DNA of 64,000 nucleotides, taken from Beaufortia kweichowensis (lineage: Eukaryota > Chordata > Actinopteri > Cypriniformes > Gastromyzontidae). The translations under genes and the position numbers were made by a program. The stretch lies in assembly GCA_019155185.1 (NCBI GenBank), contig CM032795.1:14859795-14923794 (forward strand), given 5' to 3'. Below the pieces are notes generated by a model. That model saw only the letters and a program-made list of their open reading frames with translations. It was not told the origin of the DNA and made no database searches. Position 1 is the stretch's first letter, and each line of letters begins with the position of its first letter. Below are positions 24,601-31,700 of the stretch, piece after piece.

Positions 24601-26639
24601 AACAAACACAGGTTTTATTCGGATACTTCTTGACAAAGCAAAAATATTTTCTCACTAGGATCTCGCGTACCTGTCCGACAAACCCAATTATCCACTTATT
24701 AGGACCCTGCTTGAATCCCTTCAGCAGGATCTGCGATTCTTCATTGATCCTCCGGATGGCACTAAAGAGCATCCAGCCACCACCTGCTTGGAGTTGATGC
24801 TTTCTCACCCTAACTTTTCTAGTGGTCAGATTTATGTTCATGGATGTTATTGTCACTCTTTAAACTTGAGTGGTTTAATCCGTGATTGATAAATGACTTT
24901 TGTTAATGATTATTTATATGTTTGACTATGTTTGTCTCAGGAATGTATTATATCGACCCAAATCAGGGTTGTTCTGCTGATGCATTGCTGGTGTACTGTA
25001 ACTTTAGTTCAGGTGGACAAACTTGCTTGCCACCTCTGCAGCCACAGGTATGTGACACTTATTCAGCTTTTAAAGGGATAGTGCACACAAAAATAAATAT
25101 TCGGTCATCATTTATTGACCTTTTTGCCATTAAAAACTGTACATGTATATGACTTTCTTTTGTGGAAAAGAAGATAATGGTGGATTTGTGTCCATACAAT
25201 GGAAGTCAGTAGAGATCAATGTTATTTGGCTATCAACATTCTTCAAAATATATTTGTTTGTGTTCTGCAGCAGGTTTAGAATGGCATGAGGGTATGAAAA
25301 TGATAAAAGAACCTTCATTTTTGGGTGAACTATCCCTTTAAGATGTGATTGTATTTTTAATATTATGCTTTTGACAAAACACCTCTCTGCTTCAGATACC
25401 CATGGGATCTTGGCTCAGAGATGCCAGGCCAGATTCATTTACATGGTTAAGCTCTAAAGATGGTGGCTTTCAGGTATATTGGTTGCTAAGGACAAACAAC
25501 ACAAATGTTCTCCTGCTATCATGGATTTCTCGTTATTTACAATGTCTCCTCTCCTTTATTTCCTTTTTAGTTTGATTACACAGGGGCGAGTGTGGTACAG
25601 ATGAGGTTCCTAAGGCTAAACAGCAGGACTGCAATTCAGAACATCACATTTTCCTGCCAGCCAAACAGTCACCAGGGTTCAAGCGAGAGAAAGATAAAGT
25701 TCCTTGCGGATTCAAGAAAACAGAGCTTCTTGGGAACATTACGAGATTGTGAGGTACGTGAACTTCAGAATGACTGCGATGTCAGTTTCAAAGCATTGGT
25801 ACGCATAGTGCCCCTAGGTGGTACGTGACACAATTCTAGAAGTTTTGCATTATTAAAATGTTGAATTGTAATAACAAAAGCATTCTTGAGGCATATTTAA
25901 AGTGTGACCTGCTGTTGCCTCAGACACGCTGGATTGGGCACTCAATATCTAGCATTATGATGAAACCAGTCCCAATCACACCCGTCCCAAATTCCAAAAA
26001 AGTATGAATAGAGTTTAATTATATAAGTTTGAATTAGAAAATTTTATCACATGGAAAACATTATAGTCCATTCCAGATGTTTTTATAGTGACGTCTGTGT
26101 TTTAACATACAGATTTTTGAAGCTTGTTGCTCAAATCCTGTAAATGACTCTTTCTTCTATGTAACATTAAAGAAGATATTTTGAGAAAAGTCAATAGGGA
26201 ACATTGTTGTTTGGTTACCAACATTCCTCAGAATATCTTCTTTTGTGTTCTGCAGAAGAGAGAAAGCCATACAGGTTTGGAATGACATGATGGTAAATAA
26301 TTGAAGAAGTTTTATTTTTGTGTATAAACTTTAACTACAGGGATGTTAAAGAACATTGATCAGAAAGTGGCATTATGCTGCTCACATTGTGTTGCTTCTG
26401 CTAAAACAGAAGTCAGTTTTCTTTTGGCACTTGGCCTGCATGTTTTTTTTTAACAATTGCATTATTTTATCTCTCTGTTTTAGCCCACAGGTGCACTGGA
26501 TACAGGACCTCAGGAGTCTGTGTTCCAGTTTGAGACTGAAGACCTAGAGCTTTTACCAATTAGAGATGTGGCTTTATTTGGTCACAGTGACGTGACAGAA
26601 AAGTTTCAATTTACTATAGGACACGTCTGCTTCAGCTAG
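1858..26639 (+). CDS. Fibrillar procollagen alpha chain, clade B (type V/XI-like), divergent
   Basis: This is a secreted fibrillar procollagen chain; clade B chains nucleate and limit the diameter of heterotypic fibrils in the extracellular matrix. Sixty-six exons can be followed in phase. Domain order: TSPN/LamG (1858-3683), linker (4073-4185 and 10220-10831), short helix of 51 residues, 32-residue non-helical break (11753-13589), main helix of about 992 residues (13596-24507), COLFI propeptide (24508-26639). Clade B membership rests on the TSPN domain, on the break between a minor and a major helix, on split 45+54-nt helix exons, and on C-propeptide motifs such as LSHPNF, DPNQGC and CNFSSGGQTC. 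Type XXVII was considered because whrn lies nearby, but the propeptide and break fit V/XI better. Odd features: an in-frame TGA at 3680, one decayed helix exon, two helix imperfections and a changed cysteine pattern. Which orthologue this is (col5a1, col5a3, col11-like or a fish-specific copy) I cannot decide. The first coding exon is missing. Confidence 0.85.
2618..2753 (+). repeat. tRNA-derived SINE, degraded
   Basis: The head reads TAGCTCAACTGGTAGAGCAT with a B-box-like GTGTTCGA further on, followed by an A-rich middle and a tail ending AAATGCATAAAT, the usual 3' end of cyprinid SINEs. It lies in the intron between the first two collagen exons seen. An internal deletion removed most of the body. 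Confidence 0.7.
3680..3682 (+). other. In-frame TGA at end of TSPN exon
   Basis: Reading from the acceptor at 3552-3553 (GGA GAA CTG...), every codon is open to CAC at 3677, and the next codon is TGA. One further G precedes a good donor (GTAGAT). The next exon at 4073 begins TT, so G+TT would make Val and the linker would read on without a gap. The stop is therefore the only break in an otherwise continuous frame. It could be a nonsense allele, a CpG-type C-to-T change of an Arg codon, a sequence error, or a sign that the true exon ends elsewhere. Confidence 0.65.
4073..4185 (+). CDS. Collagen acidic linker exon
   Basis: Acceptor TCCTCAG, donor GTAAGAG. It enters in phase 1 and leaves in phase 0. 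The product VDFTEDQTSPSKPSTDPDNT continues with an acidic, proline- and serine-rich stretch typical of the variable region of clade B chains. An alternative acceptor at 4052-4053 would add SPLLSS in phase 0, but it does not match the phase of the preceding exon. Confidence 0.6.
4186..10219 (+). other. Long collagen intron (6.0 kb)
   Basis: This is the largest intron of the collagen gene. I see no exon that fits the phase-0 to phase-0 junction around it. It holds a perfect DR1 nuclear-receptor motif at 5420-5432, a cluster of SOX-like ACAAT/ATTGTT sites at 5207-5252, and remnants of a cyprinid miniature element near 7390-7760. A coding-looking but phase-incompatible 90-nt block sits at 9623-9712. 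The rest is AT-rich and featureless to me. Confidence 0.5.
5420..5432 (+). promoter_or_regulatory. Perfect DR1 nuclear-receptor motif
   Basis: AGGTCA-A-AGGTCA, two exact half-sites with one spacer base, lies in the long collagen intron. DR1 elements bind RXR heterodimers, HNF4 and COUP-TF. Function here is inference from the motif alone. Confidence 0.4.
10220..10831 (+). CDS. Large collagen variable-region exon with start of the minor helix
   Basis: 612 nt, 204 codons, phase 0 at both ends (acceptor TTTCCAG, donor GTAAGT). It encodes a Ser/Thr/Lys/Glu-rich linker of about 190 residues beginning NSSTSTTEDLQSDL. The sequence VVVDEYETSDQDKHKQ contains a Tyr flanked by acidic residues, as in the sulfated-tyrosine linkers of clade B chains. 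It ends GSPGPVGPSGKR, the first Gly-X-Y triplets. It is simpler and less acidic than the linker of COL5A1/COL11A1 and sits in one exon. Confidence 0.82.
11572..13493 (+). CDS. Collagen minor helix and non-helical break
   Basis: Exons 11572-11616, 11753-11872 and 13455-13493, all phase 0. Together with the end of the preceding exon they give 51 residues of Gly-X-Y (GCAGKRGYIGDKGDK, then GSQGVRGADGPRG to GPPGPPGLP). A non-repeating stretch follows, beginning ALYLWRNTPEDWDEFR and continuing RTSYYQLLMAGWP into RET of the next exon. In clade B chains the equivalent break starts with TMLMLPF and ends ...QARLALRG before the main helix, so position and hydrophobic start are conserved while the sequence is not. 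Confidence 0.8.
13587..18309 (+). CDS. Main collagen helix exons, first third
   Basis: Twenty phase-0 exons: 13587-13640, 14026-14079, 14776-14883, 15155-15208, 15439-15483, 15640-15693, 15792-15836, 15933-15986, 16170-16214, 16302-16355, 16573-16617, 16787-16840, 16986-17030, 17147-17200, 17293-17400, 17561-17614, 17779-17832, 17930-17974, 18055-18108, 18265-18309. All are 45, 54 or 108 nt and begin with a Gly codon (the first after RET). The 45/54 alternation matches the ancient fibrillar pattern. The exon at 17779 uses an AAAG acceptor with a weak pyrimidine tract. Introns are mostly 80-500 bp. One exon expected between 14883 and 15155 is missing and survives as a remnant. Confidence 0.9.
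15013..15066 (+). pseudogene. Decayed collagen helix exon
   Basis: The stretch ending GACAAAGGAGATGAG followed by GTACAG looks like the 3' half of a helix exon (..DKGDE, then a donor). Upstream, GGTGAGGGTCCTCAG begins like Gly-X-Y, but the Gly codons in between are lost or shifted and the frame has TGA at 15043. There is no pyrimidine tract before it. A short direct repeat GTACTAAAACCATGT occurs both at 14942 and 15001, so the acceptor may have been lost in a rearrangement. Its position is exactly where type V chains carry a 15-residue segment before the GHRG exon. Confidence 0.55.
15291..15304 (-). promoter_or_regulatory. CTCF-like core motif in collagen intron
   Basis: On the minus strand the sequence reads CCACTAGGGGGTGG, close to the vertebrate CTCF core. 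It lies between two helix exons. Motif evidence only. Confidence 0.3.
18473..18487. promoter_or_regulatory. Perfect palindromic oestrogen-response-like element
   Basis: AGGTCA-GAC-TGACCT matches the full consensus ERE in both half-sites with a 3-bp spacer. It lies in the 413-bp intron between helix exons 18265-18309 and 18723-18776. Binding is not shown. Confidence 0.45.
18723..22335 (+). CDS. Main collagen helix exons, middle third
   Basis: Eighteen phase-0 exons: 18723-18776, 19110-19163, 19258-19311, 19526-19579, 19667-19720, 19824-19868, 19948-19992, 20230-20337, 20436-20489, 20573-20626, 20786-20839, 20925-21032, 21178-21231, 21311-21415, 21525-21578, 21691-21744, 21859-21912, 22282-22335. 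All are whole Gly-X-Y triplets except 21311-21415, which is 105 nt instead of 108 and reads GEKAKGNKG, one Gly codon short. The acceptor of 20925 is CAAG. By comparison with the usual fibrillar exon series (from memory), a further 54-nt exon might be expected between 19992 and 20230; I see no trace of it. Confidence 0.9.
19384..19456. repeat. Small fold-back repeat (TGCTGGT family)
   Basis: GATGCTGGTTT at 19384 and its exact reverse complement AAACCAGCATC at 19446 bound a 73-bp stretch that also contains ACCAGCATGACCAGC. This resembles the short TGCTGGT-type inverted-repeat elements common in cyprinid genomes. It lies in a collagen intron. Confidence 0.55.
22417..24537 (+). CDS. Main collagen helix exons, last third
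   Basis: Fourteen phase-0 exons: 22417-22524, 22602-22655, 22769-22822, 22956-23009, 23115-23168, 23256-23309, 23402-23455, 23607-23660, 23751-23804, 23892-23945, 24024-24077, 24191-24208, 24335-24388, 24478-24537. The exon at 22602 reads GPSALPGTE, with Ala where Gly is required. The exon at 24191 is only 18 nt (GLFGQK). The last exon ends the helix with GPPGPPGPPG and runs into SLNLTLTQLK. Lys-rich triplets such as GQKGQK and GKKGKAG are frequent, as in clade B helices, where Y-position Lys is hydroxylated and glycosylated. Confidence 0.9.
24659..26639 (+). CDS. Collagen C-propeptide (COLFI) exons and stop
   Basis: Exons 24659-24824, 24941-25047, 25396-25473, 25571-25820 and 26491-26639 join in phase; the stop is TAG at 26637-26639. 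The domain trimerises procollagen chains in the ER and is cut off by BMP1-type or furin-type proteases. Family motifs seen: CLELMLSHPNFSSG, YYIDPNQGCS, VYCNFSSGGQTCLPP, SWLRDARPDSFTW, VVQMRFLRL, then LLPIRDVALFG and FTIGHVCFS at the end. The Ser of LSHPNF replaces the second Cys of type I chains, as in type XI. An extra Cys lies at QNDCDV. The stretch between CQPNSHQG and the end is poorly conserved, and the usual YHC..W..KAL..LGSN segment is barely recognisable. The long arginine-rich linker of COL5A1 before the domain is absent. Confidence 0.85.
25070..25341. mobile_element. Miniature inverted-repeat element (cyprinid hAT-like)
   Basis: The left end TTAAAGGGATAGTGCACACA and the right end TGGGTGAACTATCCCTTTAA are imperfect inverted repeats. 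The body contains TGTCCATACAATGGAAGTCA and GTTTGTGTTCTGCAG, familiar parts of the abundant cyprinid element. It has no coding capacity. It fills most of the intron between C-propeptide exons 24941-25047 and 25396-25473. Confidence 0.75.
26139..26335. repeat. Degraded copy of the same miniature element
   Basis: TTTCTTCTATGTAACATTAAA, AATATCTTCTTTTGTGTTCTGC and GCCATACAGGTTTGGAATGA match the middle of the element at 25070-25341. The terminal repeats are worn away. It lies in the last collagen intron. Confidence 0.55.
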
Positions 26640-27690
26640 AACACAAACACAGTCATCTGGACACTCTGAAAATTCTTACTGATTAAGTAAGAAGACAAAC
26701 TGAGAACAGGAGAAAGTTTTATCTCTATGATCAGGAACTTATCTCTTCTCCACCTGCTGTAGGAATGGAGTGTCAAATGAAGTCTTGTTGTCCAGTGGCA
26801 ACAGTAAACTGGTGCATGACGTCTTATGAGGAGTTGTATATTGTTTACAATGCTTATTTTCTGTCAAATTTCAAAAAATGATTATTTATATTATGTCATA
26901 GTGTTGTTAGTCTTGTCATGTGTTATATTTTACATCCCACGAATCATAATTTCCTTTAAAAACCCTTGAATTCAGGTTTTGTTGCACCTTATGACAAAAA
27001 GCACTGCGATATCTGCCGCCCATACCAACAATGTGCCACAAATTCACTTATCATTCACTGCTTTCAAACAGACTATTAATAGAAAATAATTGAAAAGTAA
27101 TATGTAAATGTAATTTACAAAATTATACTAAATACTGAATTATACTGACAGTTTTGAAAAATGTTACAAAAGTCCCAGTTTTGCTCACTGTAAACTAATT
27201 CATTGCAAACTGTTATGTGTTTGTATTTTTTCACTGTAACCTTAGTGGTTGTTGTCTTAGTAAAAATGTTCTGAAGAAACACAAGAAGTTTATTTTGTTG
27301 TTTTCTGTAGGGTGCCTGTATGTTCAGGATGTCTGCAGGATGAATTAAAATAACTGCAGGGAAATGTGAAATGATTTATGTAGGATTTTACAGCAGGGAG
27401 AGACTTCTTCATTTCTGCAGGACTGGATTATTTGCCGTTTTTAAAGGTTAATATTTCCATAAAGGCAGTGCTGCAAGATACTACACATAAATTTAGAATG
27501 TGAACTTGTATGTTTTCTCTGTGACATACTGTTAACCTTTTGTTTTTGAATATAATACTGCCTGCATAATGGATTTTATTTTAGGATTTTATTTTAGGCC
27601 AAACCGATTTTAATAAAATCAAACGTTTTTATACGCCAATACAGTCCTGAATAGTGTAGTAACATGTAGGATTATGCACTAAATAATAAA
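26640..27690 (+). other. Probable collagen 3' UTR with poly(A) signals
   Basis: The stretch after the TAG stop is AT-rich and non-coding, with AATAAA at 27612-27617 and 27685-27690. The next gene's GC-richer leader begins within about 150-200 bp, so the two genes are packed tail to head. Confidence 0.5.
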
Positions 27691-27747
27691 CCGATTAAAG
27701 AATGAGGTTTGTAGGTTACGGTTTCATTGACGTCTGCTTGTGGAGTA

Positions 27748-27767
27748 TCTCGCGCCCCCTGGAGGAC
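27748..27767 (-). promoter_or_regulatory. Strong CTCF-like site between the collagen gene and man1b1
   Basis: The minus strand reads CCTCCAGGGGGCGCG, matching the CTCF core at nearly every informative position. It sits between the last collagen poly(A) signal and the first man1b1 exon, a typical place for an insulator. Inference from the motif. Confidence 0.5.
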
Positions 27768-27799
27768 TCTTTGGGAAAACCAACATTTTGTTACCTATA

Positions 27800-28072
27800 C
27801 ACAGCTGGCAGTCGTCTTCTACAGGACTTTACTTGAAAAACCACCCGCGAAAATGACAAAAAAATACCTCCTACACTTGTGTGGAGTTTAAAAACGTGTC
27901 GTTTGGAGAGTCGCGTAGTATTTGCGTTAAATCATGAGTTGGATGAGATTTCTGTGATTATGGTGACTGTGACCAGTAGGCCTTTAGTGATGCCTCGGAC
28001 TATCTTGAGATCGTGAGCCGATTAGAGCTCCGCTTTGCACCGCTGGAAGCTAGCCATACTCCGGCAAGAGAG
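27800..28072 (+). other. man1b1: man1b1 5' UTR exon and promoter region (approximate)
   Basis: This is a CpG-richer patch ending CCGGCAAGAGAG before donor GTAAAT at 28073. A matching acceptor (CTACAG) at 28656 precedes the coding exon. The left border and transcription start are not defined by the sequence. Confidence 0.5.
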
Positions 28073-28704
28073 GTAAATGACATATTGATATTGTAAGACA
28101 GCCTGTGAGTTCTGACGAGTGTTAATAAGTAAGAAAATTCATAATAATGTGTGTTTTATTCATTTATTCAGTCACATTTACCGCTGTTTCAGTATAGTAA
28201 CCGTAGTTTACCAATGGTATCTGTCGTAAAACGAGTATCTGTAGTAATATAGATGGTTATAAGTCCGCCGAAAACTATAGTAGAAGTATGTTTAATTTTA
28301 CCGTCTGACACTTGTTGTGAATTGTTAACAGGTTCAGCTGATGTTGCGCTAAGTCTTTACGTGCTTTGTAAATAACTACAATGTTACAGTTTTTACTAAA
28401 ATTAATAGTTCTGTATATAGTCATATTTTAAAAACGTGTTATTATGATTCATGTATCAGTAGTGCTGTACGTGTCCATCTACTGCCCACACACAGCTGCT
28501 GTCAGTCAGACCAGCCTGACTGCTCTCCCTGACTATTTAGCACACCGCCTGTGTAGTAAACAGCCTACTTTGCATTTCGGGCATACTGTACTTTTCAGTG
28601 CATAGATGCTAAGCAGTCTCTCAAGGTTTCAAGACACAGCTTGTGTTTGTCTACAGAGACATTGACGTTGAGTTTATGAAGTGTTTGGAGCGAGACAAGG
28701 AAAC

Positions 28705-31700
28705 ATGCATCCGCAGTCCAAACGGGATTTTGTGTCACTGACACTCAACGAAAGCGGCAGCTACACCAACGGCAAGCAGTGGAGACGACAGTCCTGCTGG
28801 AGGGTGAGTCTTTCCTTATCCTTTTAACATTTCGTTGGAAAGATGTGATTGAGTTATAATTGTCGTGTTGGATTTGGTCTTCAGAAATGGAAGCAGCTGT
28901 CCAGATTGCAGCGCAGTCTGATTCTGTTTACACTGATGCTGCTGCTTGTTTGTGGAATAGCTACATCTCCCGTTCTCATAGCACACTGGAGAGGTGAGCC
29001 GCTGGCATCTCTGCTAAAATACCGCCAATCGATCATAAAACACCATTTTTAACCATCAGCTGTTTACTGTTAAATCCTTGTAAACAAACAAAATAATTGG
29101 TACAACACTTCATGTAGTATGTTTTAAGTCTTATTCCAGTTGGAGTTGGGATTTGTTGCCAGATAACCCCACCAATAGAACCAAACACATTACTAGTACA
29201 CATTGAGACCTTTATAACCCTAAATCTATTTTGCAATTATGGTTTTATTGTAGACATTTTAATTTTTTCAGATGTGGGAAACGGGGATGATGGAAAACAA
29301 CCGTTTGTTTTAGACCTGAAAAATGTGTACAAGTCCATTCTTCCTCAGCTGCCTGCAGAGGTTAGTCTGACCCATTTATTTCTTCATTGTATTTGTAGAT
29401 ATCCTGTAACCTTGAGCTATCAGGTTACTCATAAAATTAGACCACGCCTTAAATTTTTTTTGAAAGGGTTGCATCTTATGCCATTAATGTGTTTTGTACC
29501 TTTGGAAAAATAGAGAAAGGGCTACCGTAGACGAGGACCACCTGTCTTGCAGAGCCGTTTACAAAGCAAGACAAATGGGTCTGAAGGAGGAAAGCCAATT
29601 GTTAGGTTAGTTTTCCAGCATCTGCTGGCATTTTGTGTGCCCTCAGATGATGATTTTGATCAGTTAATATTGAAATGTTCCTATGGAGGTGTTATATATT
29701 TTTCCCTATTCCTGTATATGTGTAGTTGGCTTGGAGCTGTGATAGACCAAGACCGAGGTTCTGACATTGACATCAAGGATGCAGAAATCCAAGAAGACCC
29801 ATCTGTAATAGCACTAGGTGTGTTTACTTGTAATTACATGGTATTCTTTCAGTGTTGCCTCGTTTGTCAATGCTTTCTAAGTACATAGCAGATAGCAGAG
29901 CATCTGTCAAACCCAGCTGTTTCCTGTGTTTCTGTTGATTTCAGCTGAAAGCAGGCTCGAGGCGGTAAGAGAAGCATTCACACATGCCTGGAAGGGCTAC
30001 AAGAACTTTGCCTGGGGTCATGATGAGCTCAAACCCATCTCTAAATCATATGGAGAGTGGTTTGGACTTGGGCTAACCCTGATTGATGCTCTGGACACAA
30101 TGTGGATCTTGGGTCTAAAAGAGGGTAATTTAGTTTGCTAAAAATAAACATCACAAGTCCACACAAGTCAATGCTGTTTTTTTGTTTCCTGTGAACTTGA
30201 CCCTTTTTCAGTTGTTTCAAGTGACATTTAATTTAGTTGCTTTATATTTAATCTTAAATTTTAGTGCAAAAGAAAAATTCTAATAATGAAACTAAGGGAA
30301 AAAGTTAAATAACTGTTCATAGCCTCTCTCGACATCTTTTGCTTTCTTTGCTTAAGTTACTATTTACTTTAATAAAGTTATTTATACTGTTATTTACTTT
30401 ATTTACTTAAATGTTGTTGGCAGAGTTTGCAGAGGCCAGGGAGTGGGTGACCAAAGAACTGTCCTTCGATAAGAACGTAGATGTTAATCTGTTCGAGAGC
30501 ACCATTCGTATCCTGGGTGGCCTTCTGAGCACTTACCATCTGACTGGAGACTCAGTGTTCCTGGAGAAAGCTGTAAGGAGCAGATAGTTTGGGGTGATAA
30601 AGAGAAGATAGAGACTTCTATACTGTCACTCTGTCTACTTCTCCTGTCTGCTTGTATTCATTCACAAATCCATTTATTTCTTTTTCCAAGCTGATATACT
30701 GCAGAAAGTGCTGGAGTCTGTCCATTCAAACCCCCAGAGCTCTGAGCTTCTATCATTTCTGTTACTATAGTCTGGTGCATTGATGCTATTTTTGTCTGTG
30801 AATCATTTTTTCAGAAAGATATTGGCTCCAGACTGATGCCTGCCTTCAACTCGCCATCTAAAATCCCTTACTCTGATGTGAATATTGGAAAGGGGACGGC
30901 TCACTCTCCGCAGTGGACTTCAGACAGCACTGTGGCCGAGGTCACCAGCGTTCAGCTGGAGTTCAGGGATCTCAGCCGTCTCACAGGAGACCCCAAATAC
31001 AAGGTCTAGTTTTTCAGATTTTATTTATTTATTCAAATTATGTTCTTATTAGAATAACTTTGTTTTATCTTTTCTTCATCTAGTTGGCAGTGATGGAGGT
31101 GATGAAGCAGGTTCATAAACTGGGTGGAAAGCAGGACGGATTAGTGCCCATGTTCATAAATACCAACAGCGGTCAGTTCACCCACCAGGGCATCTACACA
31201 CTGGGCGCCAGGGCCGACAGTTACTACGAGTACCTGCTGAAGCAGTGGATTCAGGGAGGAAAGAGCGAGGAAGAGTGAGTAGAGTCTTTATGGATTTTGT
31301 TCTTTGCAATCTGACCAAGAGAAGTGACATGATTTTGATACAATACATTTTGATAATGTCGATATATTGTTCAGCCCTACTACTTTGGTAACTATAAAAT
31401 AATCATTTTTCCTCTGTTAATTTAGTGTCTAATCTACCTTGCCTTGTTCAATGAGCTGTTCCAATATAACACAGACACCATTTTGTCTCCCAATGCTTAC
31501 AGTACTTTGGTGTCATTGTGTGTATATACAACTGAATTATTCAGTTTAATTAAGCAAATAATATTGTCTTATTTGAAGCAGACAGTATGGTTAGTCTTTA
31601 CCAGTCACAATGGTTTAAACTTGATGGCTTTGTTTTAGCATTGCCATGGACATACTTGAAGTTGAGCACAATGCAAAATCATCTTCTTAATCCAGACTGC

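Noticed and set aside
1858..26639. Collagen gene as col27a1 (or col24a1), suggested by nearby whrn
   Set aside because: Human COL27A1 neighbours WHRN, but the TSPN domain, minor helix plus break, and C-propeptide motifs (LSHPNF, DPNQGC, CNFSSGGQTC, a KFQFTIGHVCF-type end) fit type V/XI chains. The other neighbours (MAN1B1, DPP7, NOXA1) also match the COL5A1 region.
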